Part shown: piece after piece, positions 1 through 8,644 of the stretch
How positions within the stretch are numbered: position 1 is the stretch's first letter
Layout of the letters: every line of letters begins with the position of its first letter
DNA from: Bradyrhizobium sp. NAS80.1
GTDB taxonomy: Bacteria; Pseudomonadota; Alphaproteobacteria; Rhizobiales; Xanthobacteraceae
Assembly (NCBI RefSeq): GCF_001908205.1
Contig: NZ_LGHL01000060.1
Span: 1 to 38,613, forward strand
Direction of reading: 5' to 3'
Length of the DNA: 38,613 nt
Notes under the pieces: model-generated
Database searches by the model: none
What the model was told of the DNA's origin: nothing
What the model saw: the letters and a program-made list of their open reading frames with translations, nothing else
Program-made: the position numbers and the translations under genes

Positions 1-2
1 GC

Positions 3-2906
3 TATGCGCTGAGCCGCTTCTCCGGCATGTGGGTCGGCTTCAAGGCGATCTCGGAGATCGTGGAATCAGGCGCGTCCGTCGCGTTGCGCCCGCCGCGCCT
101 CTTCCGCGCGCCCGACTTCACGCCGCCGCCGGGTGGCCTGCACTATCGCTGGCCCGATCTGCCAGGCCCGCAGATCGAGGAGCGGCTGGAGGCCAAGAAG
201 CACGCGGTCTACGCCTTCGCGAAAGCCAATCCGATCGATCGCCACATCTACGACATTCCCCGCGCAACGTACGGCATCGTCACGACGGGTAAGGCGCATC
301 TCGACCTGATGGAAGCGCTGCGGCTGATAGGCCTCGATGAAGCCGCCTGCCGCAGCATCGGCATCGACATCTACAAGGTTGGCATGGTCTGGCCGTTGGC
401 GCTGCATGACGCCATGGCCTTCGTGAAGGGCAAGCGCGAGATCCTCGTCGTCGAGGAGAAGCGCGGCATCATCGAAAGCCAGTTCAAGGAGTACTTTTAC
501 GACTATCCCGGCGCGAAGCCCGAGCGCATGGTCGGCAAGCACGACGAAACCGGCGCGCGGCTGATCTCCTGGATCGGCGAATTGTCGCCGCGCGCGCTGG
601 CGTCCGTGCTGGCGCGCCGGCTCGATCCGATGTTTCCGGGCCTCAATCTCGCCGCGCGCGCGGCCGCGCTGCTGCCGGAGGCCGAGCGCACGATCAATGT
701 CCCGGGCGCGACGCGCACGCCCTATTTCTGCTCCGGCTGCCCGCACAATACATCGACAAAGGTGCCGGAAGGATCGAAGGCGCTGGCTGGCATCGGTTGC
801 CACTTCATGGCAAGCTGGATGGACCGCGAGACCTCCTCGCTGATCCAGATGGGCGGCGAGGGCGTGAACTGGGCGGCCTCGTCACGATTCACCGGCCACA
901 AGCATGTGTTCCAGAACCTCGGCGAAGGCACCTATTACCATTCGGGCTCGATGGCGATCCGGCAGGCGATCGCCGCCAAAGCCAACATCACCTACAAGAT
1001 CCTCTTCAACGATGCCGTGGCGATGACCGGCGGCCAGCCGGTCGACGGCCCCATCAGCGTGCACGCCATCGCACACAGCGTCCGCGCTGAAGGCGTTGCG
1101 CGCATCGCGCTGGTGTCGGACGACCCCGCGCAGTTTTCCCCGGCAGACCTTCCTGATGGCGTGACCATTCATCCGCGCGAGGAGATGGACGACGTGCAGC
1201 GCGAGCTGCGTGACATCTCCGGCGTCTCGGTCCTGATCTATCAGCAGACCTGCGCCACCGAGAAGCGGCGCCGGCGCAAACGCGGGCAGATGGCCGACCC
1301 CAGGCGCTTTGCCTACATCAACGACCTCGTATGCGAGGGCTGCGGCGACTGCTCGATCGAGTCCAACTGCCTCAGCGTCGAGCCGAAGGAGACACCGTTC
1401 GGCCGCAAGCGCCAGATCAATCTGTCAGCCTGCAACAAGGACTTTTCCTGCCTCAACGGGTTCTGCCCGAGCTTTGTCACCGTCGAAGGTGCGACGCGCC
1501 GGACGAAAAGCGCGAGCCAGATCGACGCAATCGACCGCCCGGCCACGCTTCCCCTGCCCGCTCCCGCCACACTCGACCGTCCCTACGACCTGTTGGTGAC
1601 CGGCGTCGGTGGCACCGGCGTGATCACGGTCGGCGCCCTGATCGGCATGGCCGCTCACCTGGAGCGCCACGGCGTCTCGGTCCTCGACTTTACCGGCTTT
1701 GCGCAAAAATTCGGGCCCGTGCTCAGCTACATCCGCCTTGCCGCGAGTCCCGAGGCGCTGCATCAGGTGCGCATCGACCAGGGCGCGGCGGATGCGCTGA
1801 TCGGCTGCGACCTCGTCGTCAGCTCCTCGCCAAAGGCATCCGGCACCTATCGCCGCGGCACGCGCGCCGCGATCAACACCGCGGAGATGCCGACCGGTGA
1901 CGTCGTCCGCTTCCGCGACGCCGATCTCGCCTCGCCCGCCCGCCTGCGCGCGATTGGCCGCGTCATCGGGGACGGCAATCTCGGCACGATCAACGCGAAC
2001 GCGCTGGCCGAGCGTCTGCTCGGCGATGCCGTCTATGCCAACATCATCATGCTTGGCTTTGCCTGGCAGCGCGGACTGGTTCCGGTCTCGCTGTCGGCGC
2101 TGCTGCGCGCAATCGAGCTCAACGGCGTCGCGATCGAGCGCAACAAGCAGGCATTTTCCTGGGGCCGGATCGCCGCCGCCGATCCGGGCTCTCTGCCGAA
2201 GGTGGAAGAATCGCCCAAGGCCGAGACGCTGGACCAGCTGATTGACCGGCGCGCCGATTTCCTCACGGCCTATCAGAATGATGCCTATGCGGCGCGTTAT
2301 CGGGCGATCGTCACAAAGATCCGCGACACCGAAGCCGCCTTGAACAGCACAGCACTGACCGAGGCAGTCGCGCGCGCCCTGTTCAAGCTGATGGCTTACA
2401 AGGACGAGTACGAGGTAGCTCGATTGCACATGCAAAAAGGCTTTCTTGACGAACTGAAGCGCGAATTCAAGGACGGCTTCACAATCCAGTATCACCTCGC
2501 CCCGCCGTTCCTGCCGTCCGAACGCGACGCACGTGGCCGCCCGCGCAAGCGCGTCTTCGGTCAGTGGATCCAGATGCCGCTCACCATCCTCGCACGATTG
2601 AAGGGATTGCGCGGGACGCCGTTCGATCCGTTCGGCTACACCGCGGAGCGGCGCGCCGAGCGGGAGCTGATCGCCTGGTATGAAGGCCTGATCGAACGAA
2701 TGCTTGGCAGGCTCGACGCGGCGCATTTGCCCAACCTCGTCGCGATTGCGAAGGCGCCGATGGATATCCGCGGCTACGGCCCGGTAAAGGACGCTGCGAT
2801 CACGAAGGTAAAAGCCGAGGTCGAGCAGCGCCTCGCTGAGCTCCACGAACCGTCGCCGGCCAAGGTGCGCGCCTACGGTCGACGCGGCAATCGGCATGAC
2901 GCTTGA
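3..2906 (+). CDS. Indolepyruvate ferredoxin oxidoreductase family protein, fused subunits (5' partial)
   Basis: The frame is open from the first bases (YALSRFSGMW...), so the start lies upstream and roughly the first 200 residues are missing. Known family role: oxidative decarboxylation of indolepyruvate and other aryl pyruvates to acyl-CoA, passing electrons to ferredoxin. Visible parts in order: end of the alpha-like region; a ThDP-binding region with FCSGCPHNTST and LGEGTYYHSGS; a cysteine cluster (CEGCGDCSIESNC, then ACNKDFSCLNGFC), probably Fe-S ligands; a gamma-like domain with VTGVGGTGVITVGALIG; and a long C-terminal extension. This order matches the large single-chain alphaproteobacterial form. 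The gene stands alone here and converges on the LysR gene. The substrate could be another aryl or branched-chain 2-oxoacid. Confidence 0.93.
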   Translation, partial: YALSRFSGMWVGFKAISEIVESGASVALRPPRLFRAPDFTPPPGGLHYRWPDLPGPQIEERLEAKKHAVYAFAKANPIDRHIYDIPRATYGIVTTGKAHLDLMEALRLIGLDEAACRSIGIDIYKVGMVWPLALHDAMAFVKGKREILVVEEKRGIIESQFKEYFYDYPGAKPERMVGKHDETGARLISWIGELSPRALASVLARRLDPMFPGLNLAARAAALLPEAERTINVPGATRTPYFCSGCPHNTSTKVPEGSKALAGIGCHFMASWMDRETSSLIQMGGEGVNWAASSRFTGHKHVFQNLGEGTYYHSGSMAIRQAIAAKANITYKILFNDAVAMTGGQPVDGPISVHAIAHSVRAEGVARIALVSDDPAQFSPADLPDGVTIHPREEMDDVQRELRDISGVSVLIYQQTCATEKRRRRKRGQMADPRRFAYINDLVCEGCGDCSIESNCLSVEPKETPFGRKRQINLSACNKDFSCLNGFCPSFVTVEGATRRTKSASQIDAIDRPATLPLPAPATLDRPYDLLVTGVGGTGVITVGALIGMAAHLERHGVSVLDFTGFAQKFGPVLSYIRLAASPEALHQVRIDQGAADALIGCDLVVSSSPKASGTYRRGTRAAINTAEMPTGDVVRFRDADLASPARLRAIGRVIGDGNLGTINANALAERLLGDAVYANIIMLGFAWQRGLVPVSLSALLRAIELNGVAIERNKQAFSWGRIAAADPGSLPKVEESPKAETLDQLIDRRADFLTAYQNDAYAARYRAIVTKIRDTEAALNSTALTEAVARALFKLMAYKDEYEVARLHMQKGFLDELKREFKDGFTIQYHLAPPFLPSERDARGRPRKRVFGQWIQMPLTILARLKGLRGTPFDPFGYTAERRAERELIAWYEGLIERMLGRLDAAHLPNLVAIAKAPMDIRGYGPVKDAAITKVKAEVEQRLAELHEPSPAKVRAYGRRGNRHDA

Positions 2907-2957
2907 GAAAGGACTTGGGCACGAAAAAGGACTTGGCGCGAAGAAGGACTTGGGCGG
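2905..2957. repeat. Three tandem 17-18 bp repeats between convergent genes
   Basis: Three units of 18, 17 and 18 bp (from 2905, 2923 and 2940) share AAGGACTTGG. They begin inside the stop codon of the oxidoreductase gene and run toward the LysR stop. A short hairpin GGCGGC-TTTC-GCCGCC follows at 2953-2968. It could serve as a weak transcription end for either gene, but there is no T-run. Confidence 0.75.
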
Positions 2958-2975
2958 CTTTCGCCGCCGCGCCGC

Positions 2976-3884
2976 TTATGAATAGGGATTGATCAGCTTC
3001 TGCTGCTCGGCGCTGTGGTGCACCAGCATGTCGATGAACGTCCTGACCTTCGCCGACAGATGGTGGCGATGCGGATAGACCGCGTTCATCGACATCTCGA
3101 CCGGCCGGTATTCCGGCAGGAGGCGCACCAGCCGGCCGGCGTCGAGATCGTCGCTCACCAGGAATCCGGCTGCCAGACTGACACCTGCGCCCTGCAAAGT
3201 CGCCTCGCGCAGGGCTTCGCCGCTGTTGGTGATCAGATTGCCCGACACGCGCACCGAGGCCGGCGTGCCCTTGCGATCGAAGAAGCGCCACTCGTCGAAG
3301 GGGTAGTTGACGTGGCGCACGCAATTGTGCTCGGCGAGCTCCTCGAGCGTCTGCACGCGTCCATGTGCCTCGATATAGGCGTGCGAGCAGCACAGCACGT
3401 GCCGCCAGGTCGCAAGGCTTCGCACGATCAGGCTCGAGTCGGGTGGCGCGACCATGCGCAGCGCGAGATCATATCCCTCCTCGATCAGATCGACATTGGT
3501 CTCGCCCATGCGCAAATCGACCTTGACCTCGGGATAGGTCGCGAGGAATTCCGCCATCACCGGCGCGACGAACTGCACCATGTGGGTCGCGGTGTGGATG
3601 CGCAGCGTGCCGCGCGGCGTCGACTGCAGCGCGCCGGCGATGTCGTCGGCCTGTTCGAGATCGGCGAGGATCTGGGTCGAGCGGTCGTAATAGGCCTTGC
3701 CGATTTCGGTGAGGCTCACCTTGCGCGTCGTGCGGTTGAGCAGCCGCGCCCCGAGCCGATCCTCCAGCGCCTGGACGTGGTTGCTCACCATGGTCGTCGA
3801 CATGTTGAGCCGGCGGGCGGCGGCGGAAAAGCCGCCATTCTCGACCACACGGACAAAGGCGGTGAGGCTGGTGAAGCGGTCCAT
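2976..3884 (-). CDS. LysR-family transcriptional regulator
   Basis: 302 residues, the usual LysR length. An N-terminal winged helix (MDRFTSLTAFVRVVENGGFSAAARRL to about residue 60) is followed by a periplasmic-binding-like effector domain (from about residue 90, LRIHTATHMVQF). The ATG at 3884 is preceded by GGAG at a fair distance. The gene is divergent from the efflux operon, with a 23-bp palindrome (3899-3921) directly upstream. By the usual LysR pattern it likely represses itself and controls the efflux genes. The sequence does not show the effector. Family assignment is firm; the regulon is inference. Confidence 0.93.
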   Translation of the reverse strand: MDRFTSLTAFVRVVENGGFSAAARRLNMSTTMVSNHVQALEDRLGARLLNRTTRKVSLTEIGKAYYDRSTQILADLEQADDIAGALQSTPRGTLRIHTATHMVQFVAPVMAEFLATYPEVKVDLRMGETNVDLIEEGYDLALRMVAPPDSSLIVRSLATWRHVLCCSHAYIEAHGRVQTLEELAEHNCVRHVNYPFDEWRFFDRKGTPASVRVSGNLITNSGEALREATLQGAGVSLAAGFLVSDDLDAGRLVRLLPEYRPVEMSMNAVYPHRHHLSAKVRTFIDMLVHHSAEQQKLINPYS

Positions 3885-3898
3885 GGCTTGAGGCTCCG

Positions 3899-3921
3899 AT
3901 TATCCGCCATTGGTGGATAAT
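3899..3921. promoter_or_regulatory. Palindromic operator candidate for the LysR regulator
   Basis: Arms ATTATCCGCCA and TGGTGGATAAT around a central T form an 11-bp inverted repeat with one mismatched pair. It contains a T-N11-A LysR-type pattern. It lies two bases upstream of the LysR gene's Shine-Dalgarno-like GGAG and about 105 bp before the membrane fusion protein start, as expected for an autoregulatory site. Confidence 0.6.
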
Positions 3922-3932
3922 GCTTCCGTTAT

Positions 3933-3975
3933 TTCCGGGATTATCACAACCACCGGGACAACGCATCTTACACCC
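3933..3975 (+). repeat. Copy 1 of a GATTATC-containing repeat upstream of the membrane fusion protein gene
   Basis: This 43-base stretch matches 5234-5276, upstream of the exporter gene, at 28 of 43 positions by hand alignment. The best core is TTCC-N2-GATTATC-N2-AACCA, with GCATC further on. It may be a second regulator site or the remnant of a duplicated control region. Confidence 0.4.
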
Positions 3976-4026
3976 GTCAATGGCGTACCGTTCGAAACGG
4001 GCCGCCTGGGAAATGCCGAGGATGCC

Positions 4027-5178
4027 ATGTCGAACGCTTCTTATGTCACTGAAACCAATGAGAAAATCAGCCTCCGCCCATCCCGCCAGGCGATCAAGCG
4101 GGCGGCCATCGGCCTGGCGCTGGTCCTCGGCATCACCGTGGCAGGCGACTACGGCTACGATTACCTGAAGAACGGCCGCTACCTCGAATCCACCGATGAC
4201 GCCTATGTGAAGGCCGATTCCACCATCATCGCGCCGAAGGTCTCGGGCTACATTGCCAAGGTGCTGGTCGGCGACAACGAGAAGGTCAAAGCGGGTCAGA
4301 CGCTGGCGAAGATCGACGACCGCGACTTCAAGGCCGCGCTTGATCAGGCGCGCGCCGACGTCGCCGCCGGTGAAGCCTCGGTGCGCAACATCGATGCCCA
4401 GCTCGAACTGCAGCAACCGATCATCGAGCAGAGCACCGCCGATGTCGCTGCTGCGGACGCCAACCTGAAATTCGCGCAGGAGGAACGCGCCCGCTACGAC
4501 GACCTGATGAAATCGGGCTCCGGCACGATCCAGCGCGCGCAGCAGACCGATGCGGCGCTGCGCGCCAGCAACGCGCAATTGCAGCATGCCAAGTCAGGCC
4601 TCGTCGCCGCGCAGCGCAAGGTCGACGTGCTCACCACCCAGCGCGCCCAGGCCACGGCCCAGCTCGAACGCGCCCGCGCGATCGCGCAGCAGGCGGCGTT
4701 GAACCTGTCCTATACCGAGATCACCGCGCCGGTCGACGGCACGGTCGGCGCCCGTTCGCTGCGCATCGGCCAATTCGTGCAGGCGGGCACGCAGTTGATG
4801 GCCGTGGTGCCACTTGATGCGGTCTATGTGGTCGCGAATTTCAAGGAAACACAGCTCACGCATGTGCGTCCGGGCCAGCCGGTCGAGCTGCGCGTCGACA
4901 GTTTTCGCAATCGCACGCTGCGCGGTCATGTTGACAGCCTTTCGCCGGCCAGCGGACTTGAATTCGCACTGCTGCCTCCCGACAATGCGACTGGCAACTT
5001 CACCAAGATCGTGCAGCGCGTCCCGGTGAAGATCGTGCTCGACGACCACAGCCTGACCGGCCTGCTGCGGCCCGGCCTGTCGGCAGTGCCGACTGTCGAC
5101 ACCAAGGCGACTGTGTTAGCCGAGCGTGAGGTCACCAAGCGCGTTGCTGGCAATACGTCTCGCCCGAACGGCGGCTGA
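4027..5178 (+). CDS. HlyD/EmrA-family membrane fusion protein of an efflux pump
   Basis: 383 residues from the ATG at 4027, chosen because GAGG at 4018-4021 is correctly spaced and the protein then begins with a normal cytoplasmic tail; an in-frame start at 3910 would lie inside the operator. One membrane segment (about residues 24-45), then a barrel-sandwich/lipoyl-like half with STDDAYVKAD and APKVSGYI, a long alpha-helical hairpin rich in Ala and Gln (about 95-210), and the returning half (SYTEITAPVDGTVG). In this family the protein bridges an inner-membrane exporter to the outer membrane. The partner follows directly (DHA2 exporter). The substrate is unknown. Confidence 0.93.
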   Translation: MSNASYVTETNEKISLRPSRQAIKRAAIGLALVLGITVAGDYGYDYLKNGRYLESTDDAYVKADSTIIAPKVSGYIAKVLVGDNEKVKAGQTLAKIDDRDFKAALDQARADVAAGEASVRNIDAQLELQQPIIEQSTADVAAADANLKFAQEERARYDDLMKSGSGTIQRAQQTDAALRASNAQLQHAKSGLVAAQRKVDVLTTQRAQATAQLERARAIAQQAALNLSYTEITAPVDGTVGARSLRIGQFVQAGTQLMAVVPLDAVYVVANFKETQLTHVRPGQPVELRVDSFRNRTLRGHVDSLSPASGLEFALLPPDNATGNFTKIVQRVPVKIVLDDHSLTGLLRPGLSAVPTVDTKATVLAEREVTKRVAGNTSRPNGG

Positions 5179-5233
5179 GGCCGGGAAGGGCCCGGCAGGA
5201 TTATCAAGTGCTGCCGGACGATCCTTCCAAGAC

Positions 5234-5276
5234 TTCCCCGATTATCGAAACCATCCGCCTAATGCATCCTGTCTCC
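5234..5276 (+). repeat. Copy 2 of the GATTATC-containing repeat upstream of the exporter gene
   Basis: Partner of 3933-3975, with GATTATC at 5240-5246; another GATTATC lies at 5199-5205. It sits 20 bp before the exporter ATG, between two genes otherwise expected to be one operon, so it may mark an internal regulator contact. Confidence 0.4.
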
Positions 5277-5296
5277 CTATCCGAGACGAGGCTTCC

Positions 5297-6916
5297 ATGA
5301 GCACGCTCCAGCCGACCATTAACGCCGCCTCCGCTGCCGATCTCCCCGCGCCCGCTGCGGCTCCCGCCGCACCGGCCGTGCCAGCCAAGACCTGGATCGC
5401 CGTGATCGGCGCCACGCTCGGCGCCTTCATGGCGGTGCTGAACATCCAGATCGTCAATGCCTCGCTCGCCGATATCCAGGGCGCGATCGGCGCCGGCATC
5501 GACGACGGTGGCTGGATCTCGACCTCCTATCTGATCGCGGAGATCGTGGTGATCCCGCTGTCGGGGTGGCTCGCGCAGGTGTTCTCGATCCGCATCTATC
5601 TGCTCACCAACGCGATCCTGTTCCTGCTCCTCTCCGCGGCCTGTGCGCTGGCACAGGACCTGCCGCAGATGATCGCGCTCCGCGCCGTCCAGGGCTTCAC
5701 CGGCGGCGTGCTGATCCCGATGGCGTTCACGCTGATCATCACGCTGCTGCCGCGCGGCAAACAGCCGGTGGGCCTTGCAATGTTCGCGCTGTCGGCGACG
5801 TTCGCCCCGGCGATCGGCCCGACCATCGGCGGTTATCTCACCGAGAACTTTGGCTGGCAGTACATCTTTTACGTCAATCTCGTACCAGGCGCGATCATGG
5901 TCGGCATGCTCTGGTACGCGCTCGACGCCAAGCCGATGAAGCTGTCGCTGCTGCGCGAGGGCGATTGGGCCGGCATCATCACCATGGCAATTGGATTGTC
6001 GGCGCTGCAGACCGTGCTGGAGGAAGGCAACAAGGACGATTGGTTTGGCTCGCCCTTCATCGTCAAGCTGTCCGTCATCGCGGCCGTCGCGCTGACCGCC
6101 TTCCTGATCATCGAGCTGACGGTGAAGAAGCCACTGCTCAATTTGCGCCTGCTGGTGCGCCGCAATTTCGGCTTCGGCATGCTCGCGAACTTCCTGCTCG
6201 GCATCGCGCTCTACGGCTCGGTGTTCATCCTGCCGCAATATCTGTCACGCATCCAGGGCTACAACGCCGAGCAGATCGGCATGGTGCTGGCCTGGACCGG
6301 CCTGCCGCAGCTCGTGCTGATCCCGCTGGTGCCGCGCCTGATGCAGAAGTTCGATGCGCGTATCGTCATCGGCGTCGGTTTCGTCCTGTTCGCAGGCTCC
6401 AACTTCATGAACATCTACATGACCAACGACTACGCCGCCGACCAGCTCTTGTGGCCCAACATCGTCCGCGCGATCGGCCAGGCCCTGGTGATGGCGCCGC
6501 TGTCGGCGGTCGCGACCGCTGGCATCGAGCCGGAGAACGCGGGCTCGGCCTCCGGCCTGTTCAACATGATGCGCAATCTCGGCGGCGCTGTCGGCATCGC
6601 GCTCTTGCAGACCGTGCTGACCAAGCGCGAGCAATATCACTCCAACGTGCTGATGCAGTCGGTCTCGATGTTCGAGCAGGCCACCCGCACGCGGCTGGAG
6701 CAGCTCACTCAGTACTTCATCAATCACGGCGTCCTCGACCGCGCGGATGCGTCGCATCGCGCCTATGTCGCGATCGGCCATATCGTGCAGAAGCAGGCTT
6801 ACATTCTTGCCTTCAGCGACACTTTCTATCTGCTCGGCATGGCACTGATCGTCGCCCTGATCGCCGTCCTCTTCCTGAAGAAATCCGGCCAGGCCTCGGC
6901 CGGTGGCGTCCACTGA
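5297..6916 (+). CDS. DHA2-family MFS multidrug exporter (EmrB/QacA type)
   Basis: 539 residues from the ATG at 5297; an upstream in-frame start would overlap the previous gene and add a non-family leader. A Pro/Ala-rich N-terminus is followed by about 14 hydrophobic segments. Typical motifs are visible: LNIQIVNASLADIQ in TM1, WISTSYLIAE in TM2, RAVQGFTGGVLIPMAF, and the antiporter-type motif PAIGPTIGGYLTENFGW in TM5. The family exports drugs or lipophilic compounds using the proton gradient, together with an HlyD-type partner such as the gene just upstream. A gene for an AhpD-like protein follows after 28 bp. Substrate unknown. Confidence 0.94.
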   Translation: MSTLQPTINAASAADLPAPAAAPAAPAVPAKTWIAVIGATLGAFMAVLNIQIVNASLADIQGAIGAGIDDGGWISTSYLIAEIVVIPLSGWLAQVFSIRIYLLTNAILFLLLSAACALAQDLPQMIALRAVQGFTGGVLIPMAFTLIITLLPRGKQPVGLAMFALSATFAPAIGPTIGGYLTENFGWQYIFYVNLVPGAIMVGMLWYALDAKPMKLSLLREGDWAGIITMAIGLSALQTVLEEGNKDDWFGSPFIVKLSVIAAVALTAFLIIELTVKKPLLNLRLLVRRNFGFGMLANFLLGIALYGSVFILPQYLSRIQGYNAEQIGMVLAWTGLPQLVLIPLVPRLMQKFDARIVIGVGFVLFAGSNFMNIYMTNDYAADQLLWPNIVRAIGQALVMAPLSAVATAGIEPENAGSASGLFNMMRNLGGAVGIALLQTVLTKREQYHSNVLMQSVSMFEQATRTRLEQLTQYFINHGVLDRADASHRAYVAIGHIVQKQAYILAFSDTFYLLGMALIVALIAVLFLKKSGQASAGGVH

Positions 6917-6944
6917 GATCAACCCCTAAGCAAGGAGAACGACC

Positions 6945-7406
6945 ATGAAACCCCGCATGAACTACTACCAGGCGGCACCCGACACGGTGAAAGCGCTGAT
7001 GGCGCTGGAGACGCAGATCCAGTCCACAGGACTCGAGAAATCGCTGATCGAGCTCGTCAAGATCCGCGCATCGCAGATCAACGGCTGCGCCTTCTGCATC
7101 AACATGCACACCGAGGACGCCCGCAAGCGCGGCGAGACCGAGCAGCGCATCTACCTGCTCAATGCCTGGCGCGAATCCCCGCTCTACACCGACCGCGAGC
7201 GCGCCGCGCTGGCCTGGACCGAATCGGTGACGCTGATCTCCCAGACGCACGCCCCCGACGACGTCTACGAAGAGGTCCGCGCGCAGTTCTCCGATGGGGA
7301 AACGGTGAACCTCACCATGCTGATCGGCGCCATCAACGCCTGGAACAGGATCGCAATTGCGTTCCGCGCGGTGCATCCGGTGAAGGTGAAGGCGTCGGTG
7401 GCGTGA
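6945..7406 (+). CDS. Carboxymuconolactone decarboxylase / AhpD-like family protein
   Basis: 153 residues with a strong AGGAG before the ATG. The AhpD-type active-site pattern is intact: a CxxC (CAFC) followed by a His three residues later (CINMH), with Glu residues upstream (SLIELVKIRAS). Such proteins act as small alkylhydroperoxidases or peroxidase partners, typically as trimers or hexamers. It lies 28 bp after the exporter gene and is probably co-transcribed. Together with the pump it suggests a response to a toxic or oxidising aromatic compound, which is inference. Confidence 0.9.
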   Translation: MKPRMNYYQAAPDTVKALMALETQIQSTGLEKSLIELVKIRASQINGCAFCINMHTEDARKRGETEQRIYLLNAWRESPLYTDRERAALAWTESVTLISQTHAPDDVYEEVRAQFSDGETVNLTMLIGAINAWNRIAIAFRAVHPVKVKASVA

Positions 7407-7429
7407 GGGGCGGTATCTCCCCACGCAAG

Positions 7430-7590
7430 ACTGTCATGCCCCGCCACCGGGTCTCGCCTTCGGCGAGCCCGATGACAGGCTCCGGCGGGGCATCCAGTAT
7501 TCCAGAGGCCGTAGTGATCCAACCGCGAAGCCGCGGCGTACTGGATCGCCCGCCCCAGTGCGCAATTGCGCACAAGGCGGGCGATGACAG
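7430..7590. repeat. Palindromic intergenic repeat with strong hairpins between convergent genes
   Basis: One hairpin is built from ATGCCCCGCC and GGCGGGGCAT with an inner TCTCGCC-TTC-GGCGAG. A second at 7546-7586 has arms ATCGCCCGCC and GGCGGGCGAT around GTGCGCAATTGCGCAC. It fills the gap between the convergent AhpD-like and transaminase genes and could act as a two-way transcription end. The style matches other repeats in the window. Confidence 0.7.
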
Positions 7591-7603
7591 CGGAGAGTGT
7601 AGC

Positions 7604-8464
7604 CTAAACGGCCGTCGCCTTGGCGAACTCCACATAGATCTCACGAAGGCGCGTTGCCATCGGACCGGGCTTGCCGTCGCCGACCTTCGTGCCGTCGATA
7701 GCGACCACGGGCTGAACGAACAACGAAGCTGAAGTGGCAAAGGCTTCCTTCGCAGCAAGCGCCTCGGCTATCGTGAAGGAACGCTCCTCGACGCGGAGCT
7801 GGCGCTCCTCGGCGAGCGCCACCACGGCCTTGCGGGTACAGCCCGGCAGGATCGCGTTGGAGTTTTTCCGCGTCACGATGACGTCGTCCTTGGTGAGGAT
7901 GAACGCCGAGGACGAGCCGCCTTCGGTGACATAGCCGTCCTGCAGCATCCAGGCTTCGCCGGCGCCGGCTTCGGCTGCGGCCTGCTTCGCCAGCACCTGC
8001 GCCAGCAGCGCCACGCTCTTGATGTCGCGGCGCTCCCAGCGGATGTCGGGCACCGTGATCACATTGATGCCGGTCTTCGCCGAAGCGGCGTTGATGATGT
8101 CCTTTTCGGAGGTGAACATCACCAGGCTCGACTTGACGTCGCCCTTGGGGAAGGCGAAGTCGCGGCCCTTGTCGGCGCCGCGCGTGACCTGGAGGTAGAC
8201 GAGGCCGTTCACGACCTTGTTGCGCGCAATGAGCTCCTTCTGAAGCTCGGTGATGCGCTCGACCGTCTCCGGCAGCTTCAGCTTGATCTCGCCGACCGAG
8301 CGCTCCAGCCGCGCCAGATGCGAGGCGTTGTCGACCAGCTTGCCATCGAGCACGGCTGAGACCTCGTAGATGCCGTCGGCAAACAGGAAGCCGCGATCGA
8401 GGATCGAGACTTTGGCGTCCGAGAGCGGGACGAATGAGCCGTTGACATAGGCGATCGGGTCCAA
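7604..8464 (-). CDS. dat: D-amino-acid transaminase (PLP fold type IV)
   Basis: 286 residues, as usual for D-alanine/branched-chain class IV transaminases. The start is TTG at 8464 with AGGAGA about seven bases upstream. Visible motifs: YVNGSFVPLSDAKVSILDRGF at the N-terminus, the PLP-lysine segment RRDIKSVALLAQ, and EGGSSSAFI plus LPGCTRKAV for phosphate binding. The DIKS sequence around the lysine and the short N-terminus favour the D-amino-acid enzyme over IlvE. The reaction would be D-amino acid + 2-oxoglutarate to 2-oxoacid + D-glutamate. It follows the glutamate-type ABC transporter genes on the same strand, separated by a repeat, so co-transcription is uncertain. Confidence 0.9.
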   Translation of the reverse strand: MDPIAYVNGSFVPLSDAKVSILDRGFLFADGIYEVSAVLDGKLVDNASHLARLERSVGEIKLKLPETVERITELQKELIARNKVVNGLVYLQVTRGADKGRDFAFPKGDVKSSLVMFTSEKDIINAASAKTGINVITVPDIRWERRDIKSVALLAQVLAKQAAAEAGAGEAWMLQDGYVTEGGSSSAFILTKDDVIVTRKNSNAILPGCTRKAVVALAEERQLRVEERSFTIAEALAAKEAFATSASLFVQPVVAIDGTKVGDGKPGPMATRLREIYVEFAKATAV

Positions 8465-8540
8465 GGCAGGTCTCCTGGCGGGAAAGGGGGATTTACCTGC
8501 CCGTATACGGGATTTGGCGAGGTCGATAAACCCTACTCTT

Positions 8541-8636
8541 CGTCATTCCGGGGCGCGCGTAGCGCGAGCCCGGAATCCATAACCACCATCGGGAGTATGG
8601 ATCCCGGACTCGCGCTACGCGCGCCCCGGGATGACG
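8541..8636. repeat. Long imperfect palindrome (intergenic repeat family, GTCATTCCGG type)
   Basis: Two 40-base arms (8541-8580 and 8597-8636) are inverted copies with only about three differences. They begin CGTCATTCCGGGGCGCG and end with GGATCCAT-like sequence. A related copy is at 17495-17598. The element lies between the ATPase gene and the transaminase gene. Confidence 0.85.
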
Positions 8637-8644
8637 GCAGAAAG

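Noticed and set aside
1425..2897. Long minus-strand reading frame of 490 codons
   Set aside because: It lies opposite the oxidoreductase gene, has no recognisable motif, and is Arg/Ala/Gly-rich as expected for an antisense frame in G+C-rich DNA.
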